Source of the DNA: Rhizobacter sp. Root404
Lineage (GTDB): Bacteria; Pseudomonadota; Gammaproteobacteria; Burkholderiales; Burkholderiaceae_C
Length of the DNA: 64,000 bases
NCBI RefSeq assembly: GCF_001425865.1
Contig: NZ_LMDS01000001.1
Span: 248,001 to 312,000, forward strand
Direction of reading: 5' to 3'
Part shown: one piece after another, positions 43,487 to 52,741 of the stretch
Layout: each line of letters starts with the position of its first letter
How positions within the stretch are numbered: position 1 is the stretch's first letter
Made by a program: the position numbers and the translations under genes
Notes under the pieces: model-generated
Databases searched by the model: none
Told to the model about the DNA's origin: nothing
What the model saw: only the letters and a program-made list of their open reading frames with translations

Positions 43487-43768
43487 TTGGGCCCGATCGA
43501 CGCCGTCTGGCACCTGTTGAACTTCTTCGCGCCTGCCGTGGGCGTCGGGCTGATCGCGGCCGGGCTCGCCAAACTGCTGTGGCGGCGCGAGCTCAAGGCG
43601 GCCAGCTGGCGGCGCCTGGCGCTGTGGGCGTCGGGCGGCTGCGCGCTGGTGCTTGTCGCCGGGCTGGTGGTGTTTGGCCATGACGGCAAGATGGCGACCT
43701 ACGCCGCGATGGTCGCCGCTTGCGGGCTGATGCTGTGGCTGGTCGGCTTCGGCCCGCTGCGGCGCTGA
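43487..43768 (+). CDS. Small conserved membrane protein
   Basis: A 93-residue protein with three hydrophobic segments (LLNFFAPAVGVGLIAAGLA, LALWASGGCALVLVAGLVV, and a C-terminal MVAACGLMLWLVG). The start is TTG (MGPIDAVWHLLNFF) with GGAAAGG seven bases upstream. Similar short membrane proteins sit next to hemA in Burkholderiales. Function is unknown. Confidence 0.75.
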   Translation: MGPIDAVWHLLNFFAPAVGVGLIAAGLAKLLWRRELKAASWRRLALWASGGCALVLVAGLVVFGHDGKMATYAAMVAACGLMLWLVGFGPLRR

Positions 43769-43786
43769 AGCACGACCGCGTGCCGT

Positions 43787-45160
43787 TCAGGCCGGCAGCG
43801 CCTGCGCCTGGCGCTGCAGCACCTCGCCCCGCAGCGAGTGCGAATTGGCTTCGGTGATCGTCACGTCGACCATCTGGCCGATCAGCCGCGTGGCGCCCTT
43901 GAAGTTCACCATGCGGTTGCATTCGGTGCGGCCGGCGAGCTCGGTCGGGTCCTTGCGCGACGGGCCTTCGACCAGCAGCCGCTGCACCGTGCCCAGGCGC
44001 GATTGGCTGATCGCGAACGCGCTGGCGGTGATCGCCTTCTGCAGCGCATGAAGCCGCTTCATCTTCTCGATCTGCGGCGTGTCGTCGGCCAGGTTCGCCG
44101 CCGGCGTGCCGGGGCGCGGGCTGAACACGAAGCTGAAGCTGTCGTCGAAGCCGATGTCGTCGATCAACTTCATCATCGCTGAGAAGTCCGCCTCGGTCTC
44201 GCCGGGGAAGCCGACGATGAAATCGCTCGACATCGAGATGCCGGGCCGCACCGCGCGCAGCTTGCGCACCGTGCTCTTGTATTCCATCGCGGTGTAGCCG
44301 CGCTTCATCGCCATCAGGATGCGGTCGCTGCCGTGCTGCACCGGCAGGTGCAGGTGGTCCACCAGCTGCGGCACCCGGGCGTAGACGTCGATCAGCCGCT
44401 GCGTGAACTCGTTCGGGTGGCTGGTGGTGTAGCGGATGCGCTCGATGCCGGGGATCTCGGCCACGTACTCGATCAGCAGCGCGAAGTCGGCGATCTCGGC
44501 CGTCGTGCCCATTGCGCCGCGGTAGGCGTTGACGTTCTGGCCGAGCAGCGTCACTTCCTTGACGCCCTGGGCGGCGAGGCCGGCCACTTCGGCGAGCACG
44601 TCGTCGAACGGGCGCGAGACCTCCTCGCCGCGCGTGTACGGCACGACGCAGTAGCTGCAGTACTTGGAACAGCCCTCCATGATCGAGACGAACGCGGTCG
44701 CGCCGTCGACCCGCGCCGGCGGCAGGTGGTCGAACTTCTCGATCTCGGGAAAGCTGATGTCGACCTGCGGGCGCATCTGCTTGGCGCGCTGGTTCAGCAT
44801 CTCGGGCAGGCGGTGCAGCGTCTGCGGGCCGAACACCACGTCGACATACGGCGCACGCGCGATGATCGCCTCGCCCTCCTGGCTCGCCACGCAGCCCCCG
44901 ACACCGATCAGCACGCCCTTGGCTTTCAGGTGCTTGACGCGGCCCAGGTCGCTGAACACCTTCTCCTGCGCCTTCTCGCGCACCGAGCAGGTGTTGAACA
45001 GGATCAGGTCCGCCTCGTCGACATCGGTCGTCGGTTCGTAGCCCTGCGCGGCGTGCAGCACGTCGGCCATCTTGTCCGAGTCGTACTCGTTCATCTGGCA
45101 GCCAAAAGTCTTGATGAAGACTTTCCTCGTGGCCCCGGTCTTGATGAAGACCTTCTTCAC
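43787..45160 (-). CDS. miaB: tRNA-2-methylthio-N6-dimethylallyladenosine synthase MiaB
   Basis: A 457-residue radical SAM methylthiotransferase that modifies A37 of tRNAs reading UNN codons. It has an N-terminal UPF0004 domain with the first cluster Cys residues ([13 protein letters not shown] and onward), the radical SAM motif CSKYCSYC, and a C-terminal TRAM domain. The GTG at 45160 is chosen because its GTGA overlaps the stop of the upstream gene; an ATG at 45199 is possible. Odd: the N-terminus repeats KVFIKT twice (residues about 3-8 and 13-18) through a 30-bp tandem repeat; normal MiaB has one copy. Confidence 0.93.
   Translation of the reverse strand: MKKVFIKTGATRKVFIKTFGCQMNEYDSDKMADVLHAAQGYEPTTDVDEADLILFNTCSVREKAQEKVFSDLGRVKHLKAKGVLIGVGGCVASQEGEAIIARAPYVDVVFGPQTLHRLPEMLNQRAKQMRPQVDISFPEIEKFDHLPPARVDGATAFVSIMEGCSKYCSYCVVPYTRGEEVSRPFDDVLAEVAGLAAQGVKEVTLLGQNVNAYRGAMGTTAEIADFALLIEYVAEIPGIERIRYTTSHPNEFTQRLIDVYARVPQLVDHLHLPVQHGSDRILMAMKRGYTAMEYKSTVRKLRAVRPGISMSSDFIVGFPGETEADFSAMMKLIDDIGFDDSFSFVFSPRPGTPAANLADDTPQIEKMKRLHALQKAITASAFAISQSRLGTVQRLLVEGPSRKDPTELAGRTECNRMVNFKGATRLIGQMVDVTITEANSHSLRGEVLQRQAQALPA
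45108..45151 (-). repeat. 30-bp tandem duplication at the miaB 5' end
   Basis: GTCTTGATGAAGAC occurs at 45108-45121 and again at 45138-45151, exactly 30 bases apart, in phase with miaB. The repeat unit itself has complementary ends (GTCTT/AAGAC). It duplicates the KVFIKT start of MiaB with a TGATR-type insert between, and keeps the frame. Confidence 0.8.
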
Positions 45161-45546
45161 GGCTTGGTCCAGGTCATTGTCGTCGGGTCGAAGGTCCATG
45201 TGTTGGCCTGTTCGAGCGTCGCCGGCCAGGGGCGGATCGCCGCCTCGTCGGGCCGCAGGATCCAGACATCGCGCACCTGGCCACCGCCGATGTCGAGCGT
45301 GTAGTGCACCAGGCGCTTCGTGCCGACCAGCGCGGCCGGCAGCACGATCATGTTCTGCTCGTCCCGGACGCGCGAGCCGGGGGAGAGCGTGGTCGCGCGG
45401 CCGTTCAGCGCGATCGTGCCGTCGTCGGCGAAGGCGATGGTGCCGCGCAGTGTGTTCTGCGGGAAGGAGCGGGTCTGCGCGGCCGCCGGCGCGACGATGC
45501 TGGCGGCGACGGCGAACGCGAGGGCACAGCGGTACATGGTGTTCAT
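45157..45546 (-). CDS. Exported protein of unknown function upstream of miaB
   Basis: A 129-residue protein. [24 protein letters not shown] is a clear signal peptide (24 residues), followed by about 105 residues with beta-strand character ([34 protein letters not shown]). One residual hydrophobic helix is absent, so it is probably periplasmic. The last bases overlap the miaB GTG start (GTGA), implying co-transcription. No known domain was recognised. Confidence 0.7.
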   Translation of the reverse strand: MNTMYRCALAFAVAASIVAPAAAQTRSFPQNTLRGTIAFADDGTIALNGRATTLSPGSRVRDEQNMIVLPAALVGTKRLVHYTLDIGGGQVRDVWILRPDEAAIRPWPATLEQANTWTFDPTTMTWTKP

Positions 45547-45642
45547 CCAGTGGCTGTCGGAGTGGCGAAGCTGCGCATTTTACCGGTCGCCCTGCCGCGC
45601 GTACCATGCAAGCCCGCCACGCACTGCACACCCGGAGCCCCC

Positions 45643-46257
45643 ATGTTCGGCATCGCTGACTACCCGTCGTTCGTCATCGCCGTGATCGTGTTCCTGATGA
45701 TCCCCGGCCCAGGCAACCTGGCGCTGATCACGTCGACCGGCAAGGGCGGCCTGCGCGGCGGCTTCGCGTCGATCTTCGGGCTGATCACCGGCGATCAGGT
45801 GCTGATGTGGATGGCCGTTGCCGGCGTGGCCGCGCTGCTCAGCGCGTGGCCGCCGGCCTTCAACGCCGTGCAGTGGCTGGGCGCGGCGTACCTGGCCTGG
45901 CTGGGGCTGCGCATGCTGCTGGCCAAGGCCGGCGACAAGCCGGTGCTGAACATCAAGCCGCACCACTTCTTCAAGCAGTCCTTCGTGATCACGCTGCTGA
46001 ATCCGAAGGCGATCGTGTTCTACATGGCGTTCTTCCCGCTGTTCGTCGACCCGGCGCGCCACCAGGGCCTGCTGACCTTCGGCGTGATGGCGGCGACGAT
46101 CGCAGCGTTGACCTTCCTCTACGGCCTGATCGTCGTGCTGCTGACCCACCGGCTCGCCGAGCGGCTGCGCGCCAGCCCGGCGATCTCGAATGCGCTGCAG
46201 AAGGTCGCCGGGGTGTTCCTGATCGGCTTCGGCGTCAAGCTGGCGCTGTCGCGCTGA
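45643..46257 (+). CDS. LysE family translocator
   Basis: A 204-residue membrane protein with about six hydrophobic segments. [20 protein letters not shown] is the LysE/RhtB family signature near residue 18, and [16 protein letters not shown] is the second conserved region. Family members export amino acids or related metabolites. The 3' end overlaps the convergent fahA gene by 23 bases. Confidence 0.88.
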   Translation: MFGIADYPSFVIAVIVFLMIPGPGNLALITSTGKGGLRGGFASIFGLITGDQVLMWMAVAGVAALLSAWPPAFNAVQWLGAAYLAWLGLRMLLAKAGDKPVLNIKPHHFFKQSFVITLLNPKAIVFYMAFFPLFVDPARHQGLLTFGVMAATIAALTFLYGLIVVLLTHRLAERLRASPAISNALQKVAGVFLIGFGVKLALSR

Positions 46258-47557
46258 GCACCGTACCGCTGACCTCGCCGAGGCCGATTCGCGCGGCGCC
46301 GGCCCGGGCGCAATAGCCGCGCAGCGTCACGGTGTCGCCGTCCTGCAGGAAGGTGCGGGTCTCGCCGTTCGGCAGCGTGATCTGCTGCTTGCCGCCCATC
46401 GACAGCTCGAGCAGCGAGCCGCCCTGGCCGGCCGCGGGACCGGAGAGGGTGCCCGAGCCGAGCAGGTCGCCCGGCTGCAGGTTGCAGCCGTTCACGGTGT
46501 GGTGGGCCAGCAGCTGCGCGAAGGTCCAGTAGGCGGCTTCGCGGACGGAGGATTGCGACAGGCGCACGGCGGCCACGCCGGCCGCCTTCATCGCGGCGGT
46601 CTGCAGCCACGCTTCCAGCGTCATGTCGAGGGCGCCGTGTTCGCGGTTGAACGATGAGTCGAGGTAGGGCAGCGGCTGCGGATCACCGGCGGGCCGCGTG
46701 AACGCCGCACGGTACGGCGCCAGCGCCTCCATCGTGACGATCCACGGCGAGATCGTGGTCGCGAAGTTCTTCGCCAGGAACGGACCGAGCGGCTGGTACT
46801 CCCAGGCCTGCAGGTCGCGTGCCGACCAGTCGTTCAGCAGGCAGACGCCGAACAGGTGATCCTCGGCATCGGCGATCGCCACCGGCTCGCCGAGCGCATT
46901 GCCGGGGCCGACGAAGATGCCCAGTTCGAGCTCGTAGTCGATGCGCTGGCTCGGGCCGAATGCCGGCGTGGCGGCCTCGCCCTTGGTCTGGCCCAGTGGC
47001 CGCGGGAACTGCTGGCCGCTGACCCCGATCGACGAGGCGCGGCCGTGGTAGCCGATCGGGACCCACTGGTAATTGGGAAGCAGCGGGTTGTCGGGGCGGA
47101 ACAGCTTGCCGACCGCGGTCGCGTGATGGATGCCGGTGTAGAAATCGGTGTAGTCGCCGATCGTGCAGGGCAGGGTCACCTGCGCCTCGGCCAACGGCAG
47201 CAACGCGCGGTCGAGCGCCTCCTGATGCGGGCTGCCGGCGGCGAGCGCGGCGGACAACTCGGCCCGCAGCGCACTGCGCGCCGCCGCGTTGCGTGCCATC
47301 ACGATGGGCAGGTCGCCGAGCGCGAGCGACGCCATCATCACCTGCACCTCCGGGCTCCACGTGACCGCATCGGCGGCGAGCTTCAGGTCGAGCAGGTGGT
47401 CGCCGATCGCGACGCCGATGCGCCACGGCTCGGTCGTGTTGATGCGCCGGAAGCGCCCGAAGGGCAGGTTCTGGATCGGGAAGTCGCAGCCCGCCACGTT
47501 GGCGGAGGCGACCCAGCTCTGCAGCGCGGGATCATGGGTGGCGTTCAGAACATTCAT
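46235..47557 (-). CDS. fahA: Fumarylacetoacetase FahA
   Basis: A 440-residue enzyme that hydrolyses fumarylacetoacetate to fumarate and acetoacetate, the last step of homogentisate degradation. The N-terminal SH3-like domain is followed by the catalytic beta-roll with [16 protein letters not shown] and [10 protein letters not shown] (metal ligands) and [12 protein letters not shown]. Overlaps hmgA by ATGA; last gene of the operon. Confidence 0.94.
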   Translation of the reverse strand: MNVLNATHDPALQSWVASANVAGCDFPIQNLPFGRFRRINTTEPWRIGVAIGDHLLDLKLAADAVTWSPEVQVMMASLALGDLPIVMARNAAARSALRAELSAALAAGSPHQEALDRALLPLAEAQVTLPCTIGDYTDFYTGIHHATAVGKLFRPDNPLLPNYQWVPIGYHGRASSIGVSGQQFPRPLGQTKGEAATPAFGPSQRIDYELELGIFVGPGNALGEPVAIADAEDHLFGVCLLNDWSARDLQAWEYQPLGPFLAKNFATTISPWIVTMEALAPYRAAFTRPAGDPQPLPYLDSSFNREHGALDMTLEAWLQTAAMKAAGVAAVRLSQSSVREAAYWTFAQLLAHHTVNGCNLQPGDLLGSGTLSGPAAGQGGSLLELSMGGKQQITLPNGETRTFLQDGDTVTLRGYCARAGAARIGLGEVSGTVLSATAPA

Positions 47558-48849
47558 GGCGTGAACTGATCCTTCAATCCGGCCCAGCAGTCGGCATAGT
47601 TGGCTTCGAGTTGCGGGCTCGTGAGCGCGAACTCGGTCGGAATGAACTTGTACCGGCTCTCGAACATGAACGCCAGCGTGTGGTCAAGCTTGTGCGGCGC
47701 CAGCGGCGCGTTGCTGGCGCGCTCGAAGGCCTCTTCGTCCGGGCCGTGCGGCACCATGCAGTTGTGCAGGCTCGCGCCGCCGGGCTTGAAGCCCTCGGGC
47801 TTGGCGTCGTACTGGCCGTAGACCAGGCCCATGAATTCGCTCATCAGGTTGCGGTGGTACCAGGGCGGGCGGAAGGTGTCCTCCATCACGAGCCAGCGCG
47901 GCGGGAAGATCACGAAATCGCAGTTGGCGGTGCCGGGCGTATCGCTCGGCGAGGTCAACATCGTGAAGATCGACGGGTCGGGATGGTCGAAGCTGATCGA
48001 GCCGATCGTCATGAAGTTCGCGGTGTCGTACTTCACCGGCGCCAGATTGCCGTGCCAGGCGACGACGTTGAACGGCGTCTGCTTCATCGGCGCGCGCCAC
48101 AGCCGTCCGCCGTATTTCTTGATCACCTCGTAGTCGCCGGCGGCGGTCTCATACGCCGCGACGGGTGCCTGGAAGTCGCGCGCATTCGCCAGCCCGTTCG
48201 AGCCGATCGGGCCGAGCTCGGGCAGCCGGAAGTGGGCGCCATGGTTCTCGCAGACGTAACCACGCGACGGGCCATCGGGCAGCGCGACCTTGAACGCGAC
48301 GCCGCGCGGCAGCAGCGCGATCTCGCCCGGCTTCACGTCGAGCACGCCCATCTCGGTCGTGATGACGAGGCGGCCCTGCTGCGGCACGACCAGCATCTCG
48401 CCGTCGGCATTGACGAACGCGCGCCGGTCCATCGAGCGCGTTGCCAGGTAGAGGTGAACGGACAGCCCGGTCTGCGCCTCGACATCGCCGTTGCCGGCGA
48501 GCGTGCGCATGCCGTCGATGAAGTCGGCATCGACCGTGTCGATCGGCAGCGGTGCCCAGCGCATCGGCTCCGGCGCGAGCGCGGTCCGCGGATCGCCGCC
48601 GCTGCGCCAGAACGCGTGCTCGTACGGTTGGTAGCGGCCGGCGACGACCGACGGCTGGCGCCGGTACAGCCAGGTGCGCCGGTTCTCGTGCCGCGGCGCG
48701 GTGAACGCGGTGCCCGACAGCAGCTCCGGGTACAGCGCGAACGGCGCGCGCTGCGGGCTGTTGCGACCCTGCGGCAGCGCGCCGGGCACCGCCTCGGTCG
48801 CGTGCTCGTTGCCGAAGCCGGTCAGGTACCGCAGGGTCGATTCGCTCAT
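47554..48849 (-). CDS. hmgA: Homogentisate 1,2-dioxygenase HmgA
   Basis: A 431-residue Fe(II) ring-cleaving dioxygenase that opens homogentisate to maleylacetoacetate. The metal-binding region [19 protein letters not shown] is in the C-terminal half, and the N-terminal [16 protein letters not shown] is typical. It overlaps fahA and follows the DUF2783 gene by three bases. Confidence 0.95.
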   Translation of the reverse strand: MSESTLRYLTGFGNEHATEAVPGALPQGRNSPQRAPFALYPELLSGTAFTAPRHENRRTWLYRRQPSVVAGRYQPYEHAFWRSGGDPRTALAPEPMRWAPLPIDTVDADFIDGMRTLAGNGDVEAQTGLSVHLYLATRSMDRRAFVNADGEMLVVPQQGRLVITTEMGVLDVKPGEIALLPRGVAFKVALPDGPSRGYVCENHGAHFRLPELGPIGSNGLANARDFQAPVAAYETAAGDYEVIKKYGGRLWRAPMKQTPFNVVAWHGNLAPVKYDTANFMTIGSISFDHPDPSIFTMLTSPSDTPGTANCDFVIFPPRWLVMEDTFRPPWYHRNLMSEFMGLVYGQYDAKPEGFKPGGASLHNCMVPHGPDEEAFERASNAPLAPHKLDHTLAFMFESRYKFIPTEFALTSPQLEANYADCWAGLKDQFTP

Positions 48850-48852
48850 GGG

Positions 48853-49059
48853 TCAGGTCCTCGAAGGGGCGGCGCTGTCGCGCGCGGCGCGCAGGGCCTC
48901 GCGCAGCACATCGACATCGCCGACATGGTTGGCGAGCAGCAGCACCAGGCGCGCGTTCAGCGCATGGCTGTCGGCCGGCGACAGGTCGCGGTGCGCGTCG
49001 ATCAGCGCCTCGTAGAAGTCGTCGGGCGCGCTCAGGTGCGGGGCGGTGATCAGGGACAT
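48853..49059 (-). CDS. DUF2783 small protein, MhaB-like
   Basis: A 68-residue soluble protein: PDDFYEALIDAHRDLSPADS, then NARLVLLLANHVGD. No catalytic residues are seen. In Pseudomonas putida, 3-hydroxyphenylacetate 6-hydroxylase is described as a flavoprotein (MhaA) plus a very small coupling protein (MhaB), both beside the homogentisate genes. Size and position here, between the flavoprotein and hmgA, make this the likely MhaB counterpart. That assignment is inferred from context. Confidence 0.6.
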   Translation of the reverse strand: MSLITAPHLSAPDDFYEALIDAHRDLSPADSHALNARLVLLLANHVGDVDVLREALRAARDSAAPSRT

Positions 49060-49070
49060 CGAAGACGCTC

Positions 49071-50807
49071 TCAGTGGATCGCGAGGGCCTGCTTCAACGC
49101 GGCGCGCAGCGCCTCGGGCGAAGGCTGGCGCCAGCGTGCGCAGACATGCTGGTCGGGCCGCAGCAGGTAGACGGTGCCAGGCAGCATGTCGTAGCGCTCG
49201 GCGACAAAGCCGTCGTGGTCGACCAGGCTGGGCGCCACCTCGGCGTGGGCCGCCGCCTCGCACGGGCGGATGTGCACGACGCGCAGTGGCGCGAGGCCTT
49301 CGGCGGCCTGCGCAAGCGCTGCGGCCAGGCGGCCGGCCAACGCGTCGCCGTAGACCAGCGCGGTGAAGCCGTCGCCGAGTTCGCGAAGCAGCCAGCTCTC
49401 GCGGTCGTCGGCGCAGGTGACCGGCGCGTCGACCGCGGCCGCGCCCGGCCGCATCCGGCCTTCGAAATGCGCGGAGTCGGGCGTGTTCAGCGGCGACCGG
49501 TCGAGCGTGGCCGGCACCGAGAGCCGGCCGCTGTTGACCAGTGTGCGCGCGAACGGATGCTCGCGCGACAGGTCGAGCACCGCGTCGCGGAACAGGCGGC
49601 TGATCTCGCTCTTCGGCGTGATGAAGTCGGTGGCGCGGGTCGAGTTCAGGATGTTCTCGTCGGCGGCATCCTCGCGTTCGCGGGCGTAGCTGTCGAGCAG
49701 TGCGTCGCCGGCCCGGCCGCCGAGCACCAGCGCGAGCTTCCAGGCCAAGTTGTCCGCGTCCTGCACGCCCGAGTTCGCGCCCCGCGCGCCGAACGGCGAG
49801 ACGCCGTGCGCGGCGTCGCCGGCGAACAGCACGCGGCCGACGCGGAAGTGCGCCATGCGCGTGCACGCGAACGTGTACACGCTGGCCCATTCGAGCTCGA
49901 ATTGCACGTCCTCGCCCAGCAGGGCCTTGACCCGCGGGATGATGTTCTCGGGTCGCTTCTCGACTTCCGGGTCGGCGTCCCAGCCAAGCTGGAAGTCGAT
50001 GCGCCAGACGCCGTCGGGCTGCATGTGGAGCAACACGCTCTGCTTCGGGTGGAACGCCGGGTCGAACCAGAACCAGCGCTCGGCCGGGCGGTCCAGCTTC
50101 ATCTTCACATCGGCGATCAGGAAGCGGTCGCGGAACACGCGGCCGGTGCTTTGCTGGCCGGTCAGTTCGCGCAGCGTCGAACGGCTGCCGTCGCAGGCGA
50201 CGACGTGGTCGGCGCGCAGGCGGTACGGACCGTCCGGCGTCTCGATCGTCAGCAGCGCGTGATCGGCGTGCTGCTCGATCCCGGCGACCTTGTGCTTCCA
50301 GCGCAGGTCGATCAGCGGCAGTTCGGCCGCGCGCTGCGCGAGGTAGCCCTCGACGTAGTACTGCTGCAGGTTGATGAACGCCGGCCGTTGCTCGGTAAGC
50401 CTCCGCGCTCCGCGCTCCGTTCGCCCCTGGCGCGGCCCGGCGGGCTCACCCCCGGGCTCGGCGAGCAGGTCGAACTGGTAGACCTGCGCGTCGCGGAAGA
50501 ACACCTTGCCGACGTTCCACGACACGCCTTTGTCGACCATGCGCTGGCCGCAGCCGAGCCGGTCGAAGATTTCGAGCGTGCGCTTGGCGAAGCAGATCGC
50601 GCGCGAGCCGGTCGACAACGTGTTGTCGTTGTCGAGCAGCACGACGGGCACGCCACGCTGCGCCAAGTCGATCGCGAGCGTCAGGCCGACCGGCCCGGCG
50701 CCGACGACGACGACCGGATGGCGCGGCGGCTCGGCCGCGTGCTGGTCGGCGTGGCGCGTCGGGTCGAAGCGCAGCGACTGGAAATCGACATCCGCCACGG
50801 ACTGCAT
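49071..50807 (-). CDS. FAD-dependent aromatic hydroxylase (MhpA/MhaA-like)
   Basis: A 578-residue class A flavoprotein monooxygenase. The FAD motif VVGAGPVGLTLAIDLAQRG is near residue 34, VACDGSRSTLREL is the DG motif, and VLFAGDAAHGVSPFGARGAN the GD motif. The C-terminal thioredoxin-like domain covers about residues 420-578. It is close to 3-(3-hydroxyphenyl)propionate hydroxylase. Given hmgA-fahA downstream, the likely product is homogentisate from 3-hydroxyphenylacetate. Odd: about 22 Gly/Arg-rich residues (near 117-139) interrupt the usual LLPEPG...PAFINLQQYYVE region. Confidence 0.8.
   Translation of the reverse strand: MQSVADVDFQSLRFDPTRHADQHAAEPPRHPVVVVGAGPVGLTLAIDLAQRGVPVVLLDNDNTLSTGSRAICFAKRTLEIFDRLGCGQRMVDKGVSWNVGKVFFRDAQVYQFDLLAEPGGEPAGPRQGRTERGARRLTEQRPAFINLQQYYVEGYLAQRAAELPLIDLRWKHKVAGIEQHADHALLTIETPDGPYRLRADHVVACDGSRSTLRELTGQQSTGRVFRDRFLIADVKMKLDRPAERWFWFDPAFHPKQSVLLHMQPDGVWRIDFQLGWDADPEVEKRPENIIPRVKALLGEDVQFELEWASVYTFACTRMAHFRVGRVLFAGDAAHGVSPFGARGANSGVQDADNLAWKLALVLGGRAGDALLDSYAREREDAADENILNSTRATDFITPKSEISRLFRDAVLDLSREHPFARTLVNSGRLSVPATLDRSPLNTPDSAHFEGRMRPGAAAVDAPVTCADDRESWLLRELGDGFTALVYGDALAGRLAAALAQAAEGLAPLRVVHIRPCEAAAHAEVAPSLVDHDGFVAERYDMLPGTVYLLRPDQHVCARWRQPSPEALRAALKQALAIH
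50390..50457. repeat. GC-rich in-frame insertion with internal repeats
   Basis: This stretch inside the flavoprotein gene contains tandem CTCCGCG units and nearby inverted GCCCG/CGGGC elements. It encodes a Gly/Arg/Pro-rich segment unlike the conserved protein around it, and the reading frame is preserved. It resembles a small palindromic repetitive element inserted into a gene; that it is mobile is inference. Confidence 0.5.
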
Positions 50808-50811
50808 GGCA

Positions 50812-51771
50812 TCAGCTTTCCAGCGCGTGCCACATCTCGATGTCGCGCTCGGCGGTCCAGATGCGCGGGTCGGGGTACTTGGTGACCTCGTCGTAGCAGC
50901 GGGTCACGTCGAACGGCATGCAGTGGTCGAAGATGACCCAGTGGCCGTACTTCGGCTTCAACTTCGCGAACGTCTCCTTGTAGACCGCGTTCAGGTCCTT
51001 GCCCGCGGCGACGCCGGCCTGCACGCTGGCGCGCACGTCGGCGATGAAGCCGGCCGTGCTCGACAGGCCGGCCTGGACCTGGGCCTCGCCCTTCAACGCT
51101 GGGCCCCGGCCGGGCACGAGCGCGAGCGGCTTCAGCGCCGCGACGTTCTCGAGCGTCTTCGGCCAATCGTTGAAATACGCGTCCCCGGCGTAAGGCGTGG
51201 CGTCGAACTCGACCAGGTCGCCGCTGAGCAGCGTGCGCTCCTGCGGCAGCCAGACGACGGTGTCACCCTTGGTGTGGCCACGGCCCAGCTGCAGCAGCTG
51301 CACTTCCAGCTTGCCGAGCCACAGCGTCAGCTTGCCGGTGAAGGACATCGTCGGCCAGGTCATGCCGGGCGGCACGGTCTCGACGTTGCTGAACAGGCGC
51401 GGGAAGCGGCCGATCTCGCTGGCCTTGTCCTGCTCGCCGCGCTCGACGATCAGGTCGTAGGTGTCCTGGCTGGCCAGGATCTGCTGCGCGCCGTAGGCCG
51501 AGGCGCCGAGCACACGCACCGCGTGGTAGTGGGTCAGCACGACGTACTTGATCGGCTTGTCGGTGACCTCGCGGATCCGGCGGATCACGTCGGCGGCCAT
51601 CGCGGGAGTGGCCTGCGTGTCGGCGACCAGCACTGCGTCGTCGCCGATGATGATTCCGGTGTTCGGATCGCCTTCGGCGGTGTAGGCCCAGGCGTGTTCG
51701 GAAAGCTGCTCGAAGGTGACCTTCTTCTCCTCGAGGTCGGCTTGGCTGGCGAACTTTTTCGGCTGGCTCAT
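50812..51771 (-). CDS. Metallo-beta-lactamase fold hydrolase
   Basis: A 319-residue MBL-fold protein. The fold is recognised from EGDPNTGIIIGDDAVLVADTQ and the metal site THYHAVRVLGAS near residue 80, followed by GRGHTKGDTVVWLP and LLSGDLVEFDATPYAGDAY. The first metal motif lacks the usual HxHxDH: after HYH comes AVR instead of a residue pair ending DH, so metal occupancy may be altered. It is the first gene of the catabolic operon; its role in the pathway is unknown. Confidence 0.8.
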   Translation of the reverse strand: MSQPKKFASQADLEEKKVTFEQLSEHAWAYTAEGDPNTGIIIGDDAVLVADTQATPAMAADVIRRIREVTDKPIKYVVLTHYHAVRVLGASAYGAQQILASQDTYDLIVERGEQDKASEIGRFPRLFSNVETVPPGMTWPTMSFTGKLTLWLGKLEVQLLQLGRGHTKGDTVVWLPQERTLLSGDLVEFDATPYAGDAYFNDWPKTLENVAALKPLALVPGRGPALKGEAQVQAGLSSTAGFIADVRASVQAGVAAGKDLNAVYKETFAKLKPKYGHWVIFDHCMPFDVTRCYDEVTKYPDPRIWTAERDIEMWHALES

Positions 51772-51824
51772 CGGGTCTCCTGCGGCAGCGGCGGGGTGTC
51801 TTGGCGAAAATCCGAGTCTAGTGG

Positions 51825-51851
51825 AATCGTTAGATGATGTCTAATACGATT
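51825..51851. promoter_or_regulatory. IclR operator between regulator and catabolic operon
   Basis: AATCG-TTAGA, five bases, TCTAA-TA-CGATT: a near-perfect inverted repeat. It lies in the divergent region 51772-51881 between the metallo-beta-lactamase-fold gene and the IclR gene, about 54 bases before the operon start. This is the place and form expected for the binding site of the adjacent IclR regulator. It covers the ATG pair at 51834, arguing that the real IclR start is 51882. Confidence 0.65.
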
Positions 51852-51881
51852 TGTGATGAACTGATTCGAGGCGACCGGAAG

Positions 51882-52721
51882 ATGGACGAGAGCGCTGACA
51901 AGATCGACCGTGCGCAGCGCGGCATCCAGAGCATCGAGGTCGGCGGGCAGGTGCTCATCGCGCTCGCCCACCACGGCCGGCCGATGGCGCTGAAGGACCT
52001 GGCGCGCGAGGCCGGCATGGCGCCGGCGAAGGCCCATCCGTACCTCGTCAGCTTCGCCCGGATCGGCCTGATCGCGCAGGACGACGAGAGCGGCATGTAC
52101 TTCCTCGGGCCGCTCGCGCTGCAGCTTGGCCTGATCAGCCTGCAGCAGGCGAACCCGGTGCAGGTCGCGACGCCGTTGATCAGCGAACTGGCGCTGCAAC
52201 TGGGCCACACCGTGGCGCTCGCCGTCTGGGGCACGCGGGGCGCGACGATCGTGCGCCTGGCCGAGTCGCCCGCGGCGGTGCACGTGAACATGCGCCACGG
52301 CACCGTGTTCTCGCTCGCCAACACGGCCTCCGGCCGGCTGTTCGCGGCCTACCAGCCGGCGGCGCAGGCGCGTGCCGGGCTCGAGCAGGAGCGCAAGGGC
52401 ATCAAGTCGCAGCCTGCACCCGTGGTGGCCGGCATGCCCGCGCCCGCGCCATTGCCGAGTTGGACCGCGTTCGAGCAGCAACTCGCCGAGGTGCGCGCGC
52501 ACGGTCTGTCGAGGTCGGTCGGTGAGGTCGTGCCAGGCATCAACGCGATGGCGGCGCCAGTGTTCGACCACACCGGCGCCATGGTGCTGTCGATCACGGC
52601 GATCGGGCCGGCGGGCGTCTTCGACACCGCGTGGCATGGTGCACCCGCACGTGCGTTGCGCGTCGCGGCGGATGCGGTCTCGCAGCGGCTGGGTGCCGCG
52701 GGGCTGGCCGCGCAGGCCTGA
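51882..52721 (+). CDS. IclR family transcriptional regulator
   Basis: A 279-residue regulator. The N-terminal winged helix-turn-helix (QVLIALAHHGRPMALKDLAREAGMAPAKAHPYLVSF, split across helices) is followed by the IclR effector domain with RHGTVFSLANTASGRLFAAY. The start at 51882 (MDESADKIDRAQRGIQ) is preferred because the upstream ATGs lie in the operator palindrome. It is divergent from, and probably controls, the hmgA-fahA operon. Confidence 0.88.
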   Translation: MDESADKIDRAQRGIQSIEVGGQVLIALAHHGRPMALKDLAREAGMAPAKAHPYLVSFARIGLIAQDDESGMYFLGPLALQLGLISLQQANPVQVATPLISELALQLGHTVALAVWGTRGATIVRLAESPAAVHVNMRHGTVFSLANTASGRLFAAYQPAAQARAGLEQERKGIKSQPAPVVAGMPAPAPLPSWTAFEQQLAEVRAHGLSRSVGEVVPGINAMAAPVFDHTGAMVLSITAIGPAGVFDTAWHGAPARALRVAADAVSQRLGAAGLAAQA

Positions 52722-52741
52722 TCAGCGCACGCGCCGCACGA

